Source: SIG603 sp964369415
GTDB taxonomy: Bacteria > Bacillota > Clostridia > Oscillospirales > Acutalibacteraceae
Reading direction: 5' to 3'
DNA length: 50,968 bases
Assembly: GCA_964369415.1 (NCBI GenBank)
Contig: CAYJFP010000015.1
Coordinates: forward strand, 1-50,968
The notes beneath the pieces were generated by a model. That model was not told the origin of the DNA, ran no database searches, and saw only the letters and a list, made by a program, of their open reading frames with translations. Of this stretch, positions 7,419-14,729 are shown one piece after another; positions within the stretch are counted from its first letter, which is position 1; each line of letters starts with the position of its first letter. The translations under genes were made by a program, and so were the position numbers.

Positions 7419-8592
7419 TGAACTTAAGTTTTATGTGGGCGACTTAAATGTAGTCGAAGACATGAAAAAGACTCATCCATTACAGCCTTTTTCTGATGAA
7501 GTGTTAGAGTTTTTATCAGCTCTTTCAAAAAAACTTATGGTAATGGGTAAGGAATATCCAGATGTTGTCACCTTTGCGTTTTGGTGCAGAAAAGCCGCGA
7601 TGCAAAAAGAAAAACAGAAATACACCGACCTTGACAATAGACTTGGAAGAGGCATTGCCTTTCATAGTACACCGTCAAATGTTCCTGTTAACTGTGCTTT
7701 CAGCTTTGCTAGTGCCTTACTTGCTGGAAATGCAAATTTGGTGCGCCTTCCAGCTAAAGACTTCCCACAAGTCGAGATTATTTGCAATGCGATAAACTCC
7801 GTTATTTCAGAGGGGCATGAAGCGATGATTCCTTATATCTGCATGTTTAAGTATCCACCGATAAAGGAAATAAGCGATTATTTTTCATCGGTTTGCGATT
7901 CTAGGATAGTATGGGGTGGCGATAACACTATAGCCGAAATGAGAGCGTCAAAGCTAAAAGCAAGGGCGAATGAAGTGACTTTTGCTGATAGACATTCTGC
8001 GGTCGTTATTAATGCCGATGAATATCTTAATGAAGATAATAAAGAAAGAGTTGCACAAGATTTTTATAATGATAGCTACTATTCAGACCAAAATGCGTGT
8101 ACAGCGCCTAGAATAGTCATATGGACTGGAAAAGAGAAAGAAAAGGCAAAATGTGAGTTTTGGAAGCATTTACACCGACTTGTAAAAGAGAAATATACGT
8201 TTACTCCAGTGCAATCTGTAGGAAAGCTCAGTGCTTTTTATAGGCTTTCATCTAATTTAAAGGTAGAAAAAGTAAGTGCAGATGACGAGTTTATAACCAG
8301 AATAAAAACAGAAAAATTATACGATAATATTATGGATTATAAGTATAACAGCGGTTTTTTCATTGAGTATGATGCAAATAATTTAGAAGAGATTCTTCCG
8401 ATTTGTGATAATAAGTGTCAGACAATAACTTATTTTGGATTAGACAAAGATACTATCATGAATTTTTACAAAAGCCTTAGACCCTTTGGTGTGGATAGAT
8501 TTGTACCAATGGGAAAATCTATGGATTTCACCTTGGTTTGGGACGGCTATGATTTGATTTATAGCTTATCAAGAAAATTTTCTGTAATTTGA
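7393..8592 (+). CDS. LuxC-like acyl-CoA/acyl-protein reductase
   Basis: A 399-aa member of the LuxC family (aldehyde-dehydrogenase-like fold), which reduces an enzyme-bound acyl thioester to an aldehyde with NADPH. The acyl-accepting cysteine is seen at Cys236 in NACTAPRIV, preceded by the family's YYSDQ segment. The N-terminal part has the substrate/NADP region HSTPSNVP (about 91-98). The GTG at 7393 lies 5 nt after GAGAGG; an ATG at 7402 is an alternative. It ends the cluster, followed by a terminator. With the LuxE-like partner it should make an aldehyde. No LuxD thioesterase or luciferase is present. Confidence 0.8.
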   Translation: MTHMQVNFNELKFYVGDLNVVEDMKKTHPLQPFSDEVLEFLSALSKKLMVMGKEYPDVVTFAFWCRKAAMQKEKQKYTDLDNRLGRGIAFHSTPSNVPVNCAFSFASALLAGNANLVRLPAKDFPQVEIICNAINSVISEGHEAMIPYICMFKYPPIKEISDYFSSVCDSRIVWGGDNTIAEMRASKLKARANEVTFADRHSAVVINADEYLNEDNKERVAQDFYNDSYYSDQNACTAPRIVIWTGKEKEKAKCEFWKHLHRLVKEKYTFTPVQSVGKLSAFYRLSSNLKVEKVSADDEFITRIKTEKLYDNIMDYKYNSGFFIEYDANNLEEILPICDNKCQTITYFGLDKDTIMNFYKSLRPFGVDRFVPMGKSMDFTLVWDGYDLIYSLSRKFSVI

Positions 8593-8610
8593 TAGAAGTA
8601 TAAGTTAAAA

Positions 8611-8652
8611 AGAGGAGAATAAGTTGAAAATCAGCTTATCCTCCTCTTTTAT
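8611..8652. terminator. Bidirectional terminator after the acyl/glycosyl cluster
   Basis: A 13-bp stem (8611-8623 with 8635-8647, one A-C mismatch) has AAAA before and TTTT after it. It serves the plus-strand cluster and possibly also the minus-strand hydrolase gene ending at 8691. Confidence 0.8.
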
Positions 8653-8690
8653 TGATTACGCTATAGAGTTTATTATTGTACCTTAGAAAG

Positions 8691-9398
8691 TCAGTTTATT
8701 AGAAAGTCTTTAATCGCCTGAACTGTTATGTCTTGTTGCTGTTTTGGCGTTATTAATCCGTCTGGATCACCAGGCTGTTTACCATAGTTTCCAAACCCTG
8801 CGTGATTTCCCCCTTCGATAACTACGATATTATCGCTGTAGTCTATGCCGTTTTCAATACTTGAATTAAGTGTACCATAAATTGTTAGAGATTTCTCGGT
8901 AGGGAAATCGCCGTAAACATAAGAGCCTAGGACTATCACGCCATCTATTAGTTCTTGATGGTTTGAGGCAAAGTCACTTGCCATTGCACCGCCAAGTGAG
9001 TGTCCCGCCATGTACCAAGAGTTTATTTCTGGATGTTCTTCAATAATTTTTAAGGCCGCATTAGCATCGAAAAACGCCTGATTAAGTGGCATATCAACTA
9101 AGAAACACGTTAATCCTGTTTCTAGTGTGATTTTCTCAAAAAGTGGCAAATAGGCACTGTTTTCCACTTTTGAACCGGGATAAAAAATTATTGCACTATC
9201 AGCTTCTGTGGTTGAAGTTATCGTTATAACATTTTTGTTTACCGATACATTTTCGCTCTCGTTTAGTATTTTAAGCGCCTCTTCTTCTACAGGAAACGGC
9301 ACTGCCAGATAAATAAACATGGCTATAACTAAGACTAAAAAGAATGACAATATAGAAAATAAAATGATTTTCTTTTTACTTATTTTAACTTTTTTCAT
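8691..9398 (-). CDS. Membrane-anchored alpha/beta hydrolase
   Basis: A 235-aa protein with a basic N-terminus and one membrane span (about residues 10-32) that probably leaves the catalytic domain outside. The nucleophile elbow is GHSLGG, and there is a late GGNHAGFG segment holding the likely catalytic His. It fits small bacterial hydrolases of the alpha/beta family with unknown ester or lipid substrates. AAAGGGG precedes the ATG. It follows a diguanylate cyclase gene on the same strand, but a terminator hairpin lies between them, so it may be transcribed mainly by read-through. The substrate cannot be given. Confidence 0.75.
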   Translation of the reverse strand: MKKVKISKKKIILFSILSFFLVLVIAMFIYLAVPFPVEEEALKILNESENVSVNKNVITITSTTEADSAIIFYPGSKVENSAYLPLFEKITLETGLTCFLVDMPLNQAFFDANAALKIIEEHPEINSWYMAGHSLGGAMASDFASNHQELIDGVIVLGSYVYGDFPTEKSLTIYGTLNSSIENGIDYSDNIVVIEGGNHAGFGNYGKQPGDPDGLITPKQQQDITVQAIKDFLIN

Positions 9399-9424
9399 TG
9401 TTTTGCCCCTTTATAAATTATGCG

Positions 9425-9464
9425 TAAAATAAAACCACAAGCTCGTTTTAAAATTTGCTTGTGG
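9425..9464 (-). terminator. Terminator of the diguanylate cyclase gene
   Basis: Stem CCACAAGC/GCTTGTGG (9435-9442 with 9457-9464). On the minus strand it is followed by a T-rich run (complement of 9425-9434). Confidence 0.75.
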
Positions 9465-9472
9465 CTTTTAAT

Positions 9473-10708
9473 TTAGTCGTTATAAATTGAGTATGTGTTT
9501 TTACCTTTTCGCTTAGATTCATACAATGCGGTATCTGCATTTTTATATAGAATATCAAAATCTTTGCCGTGTTTTGGCGTAATTGCGATACCTATACTTA
9601 TCGAAACTTTTACACTGTCGCCACGGCCATTTGCAAATGGAACATTAATATCCTTGCACAAATCATGAGCCTTTGACGCTATAATTTCAGGTGCTGTGGT
9701 ATTTTTTAAAAATATCACAAATTCATCTCCGCCAATACGCCCTACTATATCATGCTCTCTGAAAATGTTTTTTATTCTCTTTGACAAAAAAATAAGCACT
9801 TTATCACCATAAGGATGCCCCTTGCTGTCGTTAATATTCTTAAAATCGTCAATATCTAAAATAAAAAATGCGCCAATGTTTTCTTTTTCTAGTTCTTCCT
9901 CTATCTTAGCTTGTGTAGTCATTTTGTTGTATACGCCGACAAGTGGGTCGAGCTCTGCTTGATTTCTGCTTTCGATTAACTCACTCATTTTCTCTTCAAT
10001 AGCTCTTTCTAAAATCTCATTCTTAAGTTTGTAATCGTGTAAAAAGTCGAATCTAATAACTAAAGCTATCGACAAGGTAATCACGCCAAGCCAAGTCAAA
10101 GGAGCAATTATTTGATGAAGAGGCAAATAAATAGGATCAAAAGTATCTGAATTTGCGTAAATGAAAGTGTTAAATGTCAAATATATCGTCGCTGCAATCA
10201 AAAACGCCAATACAAAAAGAATCTGCTCTTTACTTTGATTAATTAGCTTCAAAAATCTACTGGGAACTAAGGCATATACAGCAGCACAAAATATCATGCA
10301 TATAAACCAAGAGATAACTATATGTACAAATAAAAATTGATGATTATGAGTAATTTCTGCAATAGAAAGGTTTAATAATAATGCGCCAGAAGAAATCACA
10401 ATAGACTCTACGCATACGAGATAGATAGTGGCCAATAAAGTATACATCAGCCGTCCTAAAACATTATTTTTAAAGAAGATAAATAAATCTATCAAATTAA
10501 AGGTGAATACCATTAAATATGTAATAAGTGGGTTTTGATTAAATCCATAAACAATAACGGTAAAAATAACCGCATTAACAACAGCCGCTATATAAACAGG
10601 AGCTATTCCGAATCTAAGACTATCCATAACTTTTTCACATATTTTAAAGAAGAAGAAATTTGTTCCAAGAAAAAATATAAAATACAATGCGGTAAGCATT
10701 TCTATCAT
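9473..10708 (-). CDS. Membrane-bound diguanylate cyclase (GGDEF)
   Basis: A 411-aa protein. The first half is a chain of about seven hydrophobic spans; a short linker with coiled-coil character (EILERAIEEKMSELIES) leads to a C-terminal GGDEF domain. The active-site motif is intact (RIGGDEFVIFL), and FILDIDDFKNIND, with its metal-binding Asp, is present. It should make cyclic di-GMP in response to a signal sensed in the membrane part. No EAL or HD-GYP domain is attached. A strong ribosome binding site (AGGGGG) and a promoter lie just upstream. The N-terminal region does not match a named sensor that I can recognise. Confidence 0.85.
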   Translation of the reverse strand: MIEMLTALYFIFFLGTNFFFFKICEKVMDSLRFGIAPVYIAAVVNAVIFTVIVYGFNQNPLITYLMVFTFNLIDLFIFFKNNVLGRLMYTLLATIYLVCVESIVISSGALLLNLSIAEITHNHQFLFVHIVISWFICMIFCAAVYALVPSRFLKLINQSKEQILFVLAFLIAATIYLTFNTFIYANSDTFDPIYLPLHQIIAPLTWLGVITLSIALVIRFDFLHDYKLKNEILERAIEEKMSELIESRNQAELDPLVGVYNKMTTQAKIEEELEKENIGAFFILDIDDFKNINDSKGHPYGDKVLIFLSKRIKNIFREHDIVGRIGGDEFVIFLKNTTAPEIIASKAHDLCKDINVPFANGRGDSVKVSISIGIAITPKHGKDFDILYKNADTALYESKRKGKNTYSIYND

Positions 10709-10722
10709 ATGTTACACCCCCT

Positions 10723-10751
10723 ACTATAATATTCTACAACAAATGTAACAA
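10723..10751 (-). promoter_or_regulatory. Sigma-A promoter of the GGDEF gene
   Basis: On the minus strand: TTGTTA (complement of 10746-10751), a 17-bp spacer and TATAGT (complement of 10723-10728), about 15 nt before the start codon. The leader would be very short. Confidence 0.55.
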
Positions 10752-10836
10752 TTTGTAAAGGGTGAAATTTTCTCTCATTGTTAGTTCATATTGCAATTAA
10801 TTGTTATTTGTGATAAAATCAATCTAATGGTCTTTC

Positions 10837-10859
10837 TAAAAGTGTAAAATTCACTTTTA
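10837..10859. repeat. Small perfect hairpin after the HxlR gene
   Basis: Arms TAAAAGTG (10837-10844) and CACTTTTA (10852-10859) with a 7-nt loop, next to a second short repeat (CCATG...CATGG, 10860-10876). It may help end transcription of the HxlR gene, though no long T-run follows on that strand. Confidence 0.4.
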
Positions 10860-10892
10860 CCATGCGAGAAACATGGCTTGAAAGATGATAAG

Positions 10893-11216
10893 CTATTCTG
10901 CAGAAAGTTTTTTGTATTCAAAGCCCCAATTTTCCATTGCTTCTAATACAGGTCTTAAGCTTTCTCCAAGCTCGGTAAGAGAGTATTCAACCTTTGGTGG
11001 AACCTGTGCATATACTTTTCTGCTTACAAGTCCAGTTTCTTCCATTTTTCGAAGATTTGCGGTTAAAACTTTTTGTGAGATGCCACCGATAGACTTTTTA
11101 AGCTCGGTAAACCTTTTTGTTCCAGAGTTTAAATCTCTTATAATAAGAATTTTCCATTTGTCGCTTATTAAAGTTAAGGTGGTTTCGATAGGGCAGGCGG
11201 GTAGTTCATTTGCCAT
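10893..11216 (-). CDS. HxlR-family winged-helix regulator
   Basis: A 107-aa MarR-like HTH protein with the full HxlR layout: CPIETTLTLISDKWK at the N-terminus, a recognition region around RFTELKKSIGGISQKVL, the wing GLVSRKVYAQVPPKVEYSLT, and the closing LRPVLEAMENWG. The single cysteine (Cys8) sits in the position used for redox or electrophile sensing in some family members such as HypR, so thiol sensing is possible but unproven. AAAGGAG precedes the ATG. The gene is divergent from an amino-acid ABC transporter, which it probably controls through the 136-bp shared region. Confidence 0.85.
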   Translation of the reverse strand: MANELPACPIETTLTLISDKWKILIIRDLNSGTKRFTELKKSIGGISQKVLTANLRKMEETGLVSRKVYAQVPPKVEYSLTELGESLRPVLEAMENWGFEYKKLSAE

Positions 11217-11268
11217 AATAATACTCCTTTGGTTTCTTTTGGTAACTAAGGAACAAATTTGTGCGTAC

Positions 11269-11320
11269 TTTACAAATGCTCTTTATAGCTATACAATAAC
11301 ACATGACAGTTATAATGTCA
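11269..11320 (+). promoter_or_regulatory. Promoter of the amino-acid ABC operon with a downstream palindrome
   Basis: TTTACA (11269-11274), a 17-bp spacer and TACAAT (11292-11297). Just downstream, over the expected start site, lies TGACA-N7-TGTCA (11304-11320), a candidate operator for the divergent HxlR regulator. Confidence 0.55.
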
Positions 11321-11352
11321 ATCAAGAAATAAAATTGAAACGAGGTAAGAAA

Positions 11353-12240
11353 ATGAAAAAAATTCTAACAATGCTTTTAGCTGCATCTACACTTGTATTT
11401 GCCTTTGCGGCGTGTTCAGCGCCTTCGGCTGAAAGTTCGTCTAGCGAAGCTTCTCAAAGTGAGTCGGAAAACTCCGAAGACTCTACCGAAAAGGAAACTT
11501 TAAGAGTCGGTATGGATTTAAAATTTCCACCGTTTTCATACGTTGGTGATGACGGTGAACCAGCTGGATTTGAGCCTGTAATTGCCGAAGCCTTCGGTGA
11601 ATTTATGGGAATGGACGTCGAAATAGTCGATACTGATTTCAGCCTTTTGATTCCAGCACTTGAAACAGGTGATGTAGATATTCTAATTGCCGACATGTCT
11701 TATACAGAGGAAAGAGCTCAAAAAGCTGATTTCTCCGACGAATACAGATATACACAGTCTTTAGCTCTTGTGAATAAAGAATTTGCCGAGGCGAATAATA
11801 TTACAGACGACATGCCACCAGAGGAATTTTTCCATCTAGAAGGCTCAAAGTTTGTAGGGCTTTCGGGTACTTTTGGCGTTATCGTTCCGCTTGATTACGG
11901 CGCAGAAGTAAGCGAAGCTACAGAAATTGGAACTGCGATTTTAGAAGTATCAAACGGAAGTGCGACTGGCCTTGTAGCTTCAAACGAAATACACAGCTTC
12001 CATGCCGCAAACAAGGACACAACTATCGTCTATGGCATAGGAAATGTGTCAGGCTCAAGCTTTGTAGTCAAAAAAGGCGACAGCGAGATGCTTGAAAAAT
12101 CAAACGAATTTATAGAGTCAATGTATGCAGAAGGCGGACTTTATGATCAAATCAGAGAGGAATATGACGCTATAATCGGTGAATTTTTGTCAAGCGATGA
12201 ACTAGGTCTTGACTACATTATTTATCCACCGAATAGCTAA
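11353..12240 (+). CDS. Amino-acid ABC transporter, substrate-binding lipoprotein
   Basis: A 295-aa lipoprotein with a signal peptide and lipobox (AFAAC, lipidated Cys21). A Ser/Glu-rich linker (about 22-48) is followed by a family 3 solute-binding fold starting LRVGMDLKFPPFSY. It captures a polar amino acid outside the membrane and hands it to the permease. The start at 11353 is chosen because the signal peptide begins there after a GAGGTAAG site; the frame is open far upstream, but that part overlaps the HxlR gene and its promoter. The ligand is not predictable by eye. It is the first gene of a three-gene importer. Confidence 0.9.
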   Translation: MKKILTMLLAASTLVFAFAACSAPSAESSSSEASQSESENSEDSTEKETLRVGMDLKFPPFSYVGDDGEPAGFEPVIAEAFGEFMGMDVEIVDTDFSLLIPALETGDVDILIADMSYTEERAQKADFSDEYRYTQSLALVNKEFAEANNITDDMPPEEFFHLEGSKFVGLSGTFGVIVPLDYGAEVSEATEIGTAILEVSNGSATGLVASNEIHSFHAANKDTTIVYGIGNVSGSSFVVKKGDSEMLEKSNEFIESMYAEGGLYDQIREEYDAIIGEFLSSDELGLDYIIYPPNS

Positions 12241-12251
12241 AAAGAAATTTT

Positions 12252-12989
12252 ATGAAGAAAAAATCGGAAGTTTTATGGTATGCACTTGTCATAGTTGTTT
12301 TTATAGGACTTATAGCCTTGGCATTGATGTTTTCGACCGATAATCCGCAGTATCACTTGATTTTTAATTCGGGCGAGTTGCTTTTACAGGCGTTTTGGGG
12401 CACTATTTACGTCAGTATAGTAACCCTTGTGGGCACGCTTATACTAGGATTTGTCCTGTTCATGATGATGCGCTCGAAAATAGTGATTTTAAGGGCGATT
12501 TCAAATGTTTTTAACGAAATCATCATGGGTACGCCGCTGCTTGTCATGATTTTTTTAATCGTGTACGTTTTCGGAGCGGTAATAGGCTATAACGACAAGC
12601 TTATCCTTGGTATAATTGCCTTGATACTCTACAATGCGCCCTACGTTGCAAATGCATATGAAACCACTGCGGCTGTTGTGGATAATGACCAGTACACCGT
12701 CATGGATTTGTACCAGTTTAAGTGGTATCAAAGGTATATTTACATCATCATACCACAAATGATAAAGCCCTTTATCCCGTCTTTAATCAACAACCTTTCA
12801 AGCGTAATTAAAAGTTCGTCTTTGTTAAATATAATTTCAATCACCGAGATTACCTATATAATCTCAACTATTGCCCAAAGAAATTTTGCCTTTATCGAAG
12901 GGTATTATGTGATGTGGATAATGTATCTAGTTGTCACGATACCGCTTTCACTTATCGCAAAATATATTGGAAAAAAGGTGGGTGCGTAA
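12252..12989 (+). CDS. Amino-acid ABC transporter, permease
   Basis: A 245-aa integral membrane protein of the polar amino-acid permease type (HisM/GlnP-like). It has an N-terminal span, then about five more, with the segment FNEIIMGTPLLVMIFL matching the conserved RGTPLL region. The coupling loop that meets the ATPase would be around DNDQYTVMDLYQFKWYQR. Only one permease gene is present, so it probably acts as a homodimer. Its stop overlaps the ATPase start by one base. Confidence 0.88.
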   Translation: MKKKSEVLWYALVIVVFIGLIALALMFSTDNPQYHLIFNSGELLLQAFWGTIYVSIVTLVGTLILGFVLFMMMRSKIVILRAISNVFNEIIMGTPLLVMIFLIVYVFGAVIGYNDKLILGIIALILYNAPYVANAYETTAAVVDNDQYTVMDLYQFKWYQRYIYIIIPQMIKPFIPSLINNLSSVIKSSSLLNIISITEITYIISTIAQRNFAFIEGYYVMWIMYLVVTIPLSLIAKYIGKKVGA

Positions 12990-13699
12990 TGGATATTAAG
13001 GTAAGAAATTTAACAAAAACTTACGGAGAACACGGAATTTTGAATAATATCAGCTTTGAGGCTAGTGGCTATAAATCTATTGGGATTATTGGCGAGTCCG
13101 GCTGTGGCAAGTCAACTTTGCTTCGTCAGTTATCGGGGATTGAATCACCCGACAGTGGAAGTATAGAGGTAAATGGACTTTCTCCAATAGAAAATAAAGA
13201 AGAGTTTTTATCGACCATCGGAGTGGTATTTCAAAAGCACAATCTGTTTCCACATTTAAGCATAAAAAAGAATATTACGCTGATTCTTAACAAGATTAAG
13301 AAAATGGATAAGAGTGAAGCCGACAAAAAAGCCGACGAGTTGCTACAAAAGCTTTTTATCGAGAATGAATCGGGCAAAAAGCCAAGCCAAGTATCGGGTG
13401 GGCAGGCACAAAGGGCATCTATTGCAAGGGCGCTTGCGACCGACCCGAAGCTCATATTTTTGGATGAGCCGACAGCGGCGCTTGACCCACTGCTTACCGA
13501 TGAAGTTTTAAAAGCGGTAAAGGAACTGAAAAAAGAGGGTAGACACTTTATATTTGTGACACACGAAATATCCTTTCTAAAAGAGTTTGCCGACTACATC
13601 ATCTTCATGAAAAACGGCGAAATATGCGAAAGCGGTGGTAGTGAATGCCTTGAAGCACCGAAAACAAGAGAACTTGCCGAGTTTCTTAAAATTTATTAA
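12989..13699 (+). CDS. Amino-acid ABC transporter, ATP-binding protein
   Basis: A 236-aa ABC ATPase powering the importer. Walker A GESGCGKS (35-42), signature VSGGQ (136-140 region), Walker B LIFLDEP (155-161) and the switch His in VTHE are all intact. ATG at 12989 overlaps the permease stop. It ends the operon before a strong terminator. The set of one binding protein, one permease and one ATPase is typical of GlnQ/HisP-type uptake systems. Confidence 0.92.
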   Translation: MDIKVRNLTKTYGEHGILNNISFEASGYKSIGIIGESGCGKSTLLRQLSGIESPDSGSIEVNGLSPIENKEEFLSTIGVVFQKHNLFPHLSIKKNITLILNKIKKMDKSEADKKADELLQKLFIENESGKKPSQVSGGQAQRASIARALATDPKLIFLDEPTAALDPLLTDEVLKAVKELKKEGRHFIFVTHEISFLKEFADYIIFMKNGEICESGGSECLEAPKTRELAEFLKIY

Positions 13700-13705
13700 A
13701 ACTAA

Positions 13706-13741
13706 AAAGTAGGGATGACCATTTGCGGTTATCCCTACTTT
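13706..13741. terminator. Bidirectional terminator
   Basis: A 15-bp stem (AAAGTAGGGATGACC, 13706-13720, with 13727-13741, one G-T pair) and a 6-nt loop between two convergent genes: the ABC operon and the minus-strand glycosyltransferase. Confidence 0.85.
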
Positions 13742-13745
13742 CTAT

Positions 13746-14711
13746 TTAGTCATTATTTTTCTTAAAGTGTTCCTCTATGATATACCTAGGCCTACCCTTG
13801 ACTTCGCTGTAAATTTTTCCTATATAGGTGCCCACAACTCCCATACACAATAGCTGTATTCCTCCTAAAAGCCAAATCGAGGCGACAGTGGCGGTCCAAC
13901 CGCTTACAGTGTTTCCAGTAAAAAAGGAAATGAAAACATACAAAAGGGCAAGTAGGCTTAAAATAGAAATTAAAATGCCAAAGCTTGAAATCATTTTAAG
14001 TGGTTTTACACTGAAAGAACTTATGCCCTCAAAGGCAAAACTGAGCATTTTCTTAAGCGGATATTTAGACTCGCCCGCAAATCTTTCGTTTCTTTTATAA
14101 TATACCGTGGTGTTTTTATAGCCAATAGTCGGAATTATTCCTCTTAAAAACAGGTTAACTTCCTTGTGCTCGCTAAGGGCTTCAAGCGCCCTTTTGCTCA
14201 TAAGTCTGTAGTCGGCGTGGTTATAAACGATTTCAACGCCCAAAACTTTCATCAATTTATAAAAACCTTGTGCGGTAAACTTTTTGAAAAAGCTGTCGGT
14301 GGTTCTGTCTTCTCTAACCCCGTAGACTACGTCATAGCCGTCCTGAAATTTCTTTACAAAATCGTCAAGCACCTCGATATCGTCCTGTAAATCGGCATCA
14401 AGACTAATAGCGCAGTCAGAATACTCCTTAGCCGTCATAAGACCTGCTAAAACAGCGTTTTGGTGCCCCTTGTTATGAGCAAGCTTAAGGCCCTCCATAC
14501 AGTCGTAAGTGTTTGAAAGCTCGGTGATTAATTCCCACGTCCTATCACGGCTTCCGTCATCGACATACAAAATCTTGCTGTCGGTGTGAATAAGTCCACT
14601 TTTCATCATTCTAGAAAGTTTGTCGTCAAGCCTTTTTGCAGTTTCAGCTATAACTTCCTCTTCGTTATAGCAAGGAATTACAAAATAAACTTTGGTTTCC
14701 TTTTGACTCAT
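13746..14711 (-). CDS. CsbB/GtrB-like polyprenyl-phosphate glycosyltransferase
   Basis: A 321-aa family 2 glycosyltransferase with VIPCYNEEE at the N-terminus, the metal motif DADLQDD (105-111), and two C-terminal membrane spans before a basic tail. It should load a sugar, by analogy with CsbB a GlcNAc or hexose, onto undecaprenyl phosphate. The start at 14711 is chosen because GGAG lies 6 nt before it. It lies 18 nt after a YfhO-family gene; in Bacillus subtilis csbB-yfhO form a pair that glycosylates wall polymers. No GtcA-like flippase gene is nearby. It is a second member of this enzyme type in the window, the first being at 421-1374. Confidence 0.85.
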   Translation of the reverse strand: MSQKETKVYFVIPCYNEEEVIAETAKRLDDKLSRMMKSGLIHTDSKILYVDDGSRDRTWELITELSNTYDCMEGLKLAHNKGHQNAVLAGLMTAKEYSDCAISLDADLQDDIEVLDDFVKKFQDGYDVVYGVREDRTTDSFFKKFTAQGFYKLMKVLGVEIVYNHADYRLMSKRALEALSEHKEVNLFLRGIIPTIGYKNTTVYYKRNERFAGESKYPLKKMLSFAFEGISSFSVKPLKMISSFGILISILSLLALLYVFISFFTGNTVSGWTATVASIWLLGGIQLLCMGVVGTYIGKIYSEVKGRPRYIIEEHFKKNND

Positions 14712-14729
14712 AATTTCTCCATTCATACG

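Noticed and set aside
7393..8592. The LuxC/LuxE pair as a bioluminescence operon
   Set aside because: No luciferase (LuxAB) or LuxD gene is present. LuxC/LuxE homologues also occur in glycan clusters, which fits this context better.
10885..11352. Upstream extension of the substrate-binding protein frame
   Set aside because: The extension runs antisense through the HxlR gene and the promoter. The signal peptide and ribosome binding site put the true start at 11353.
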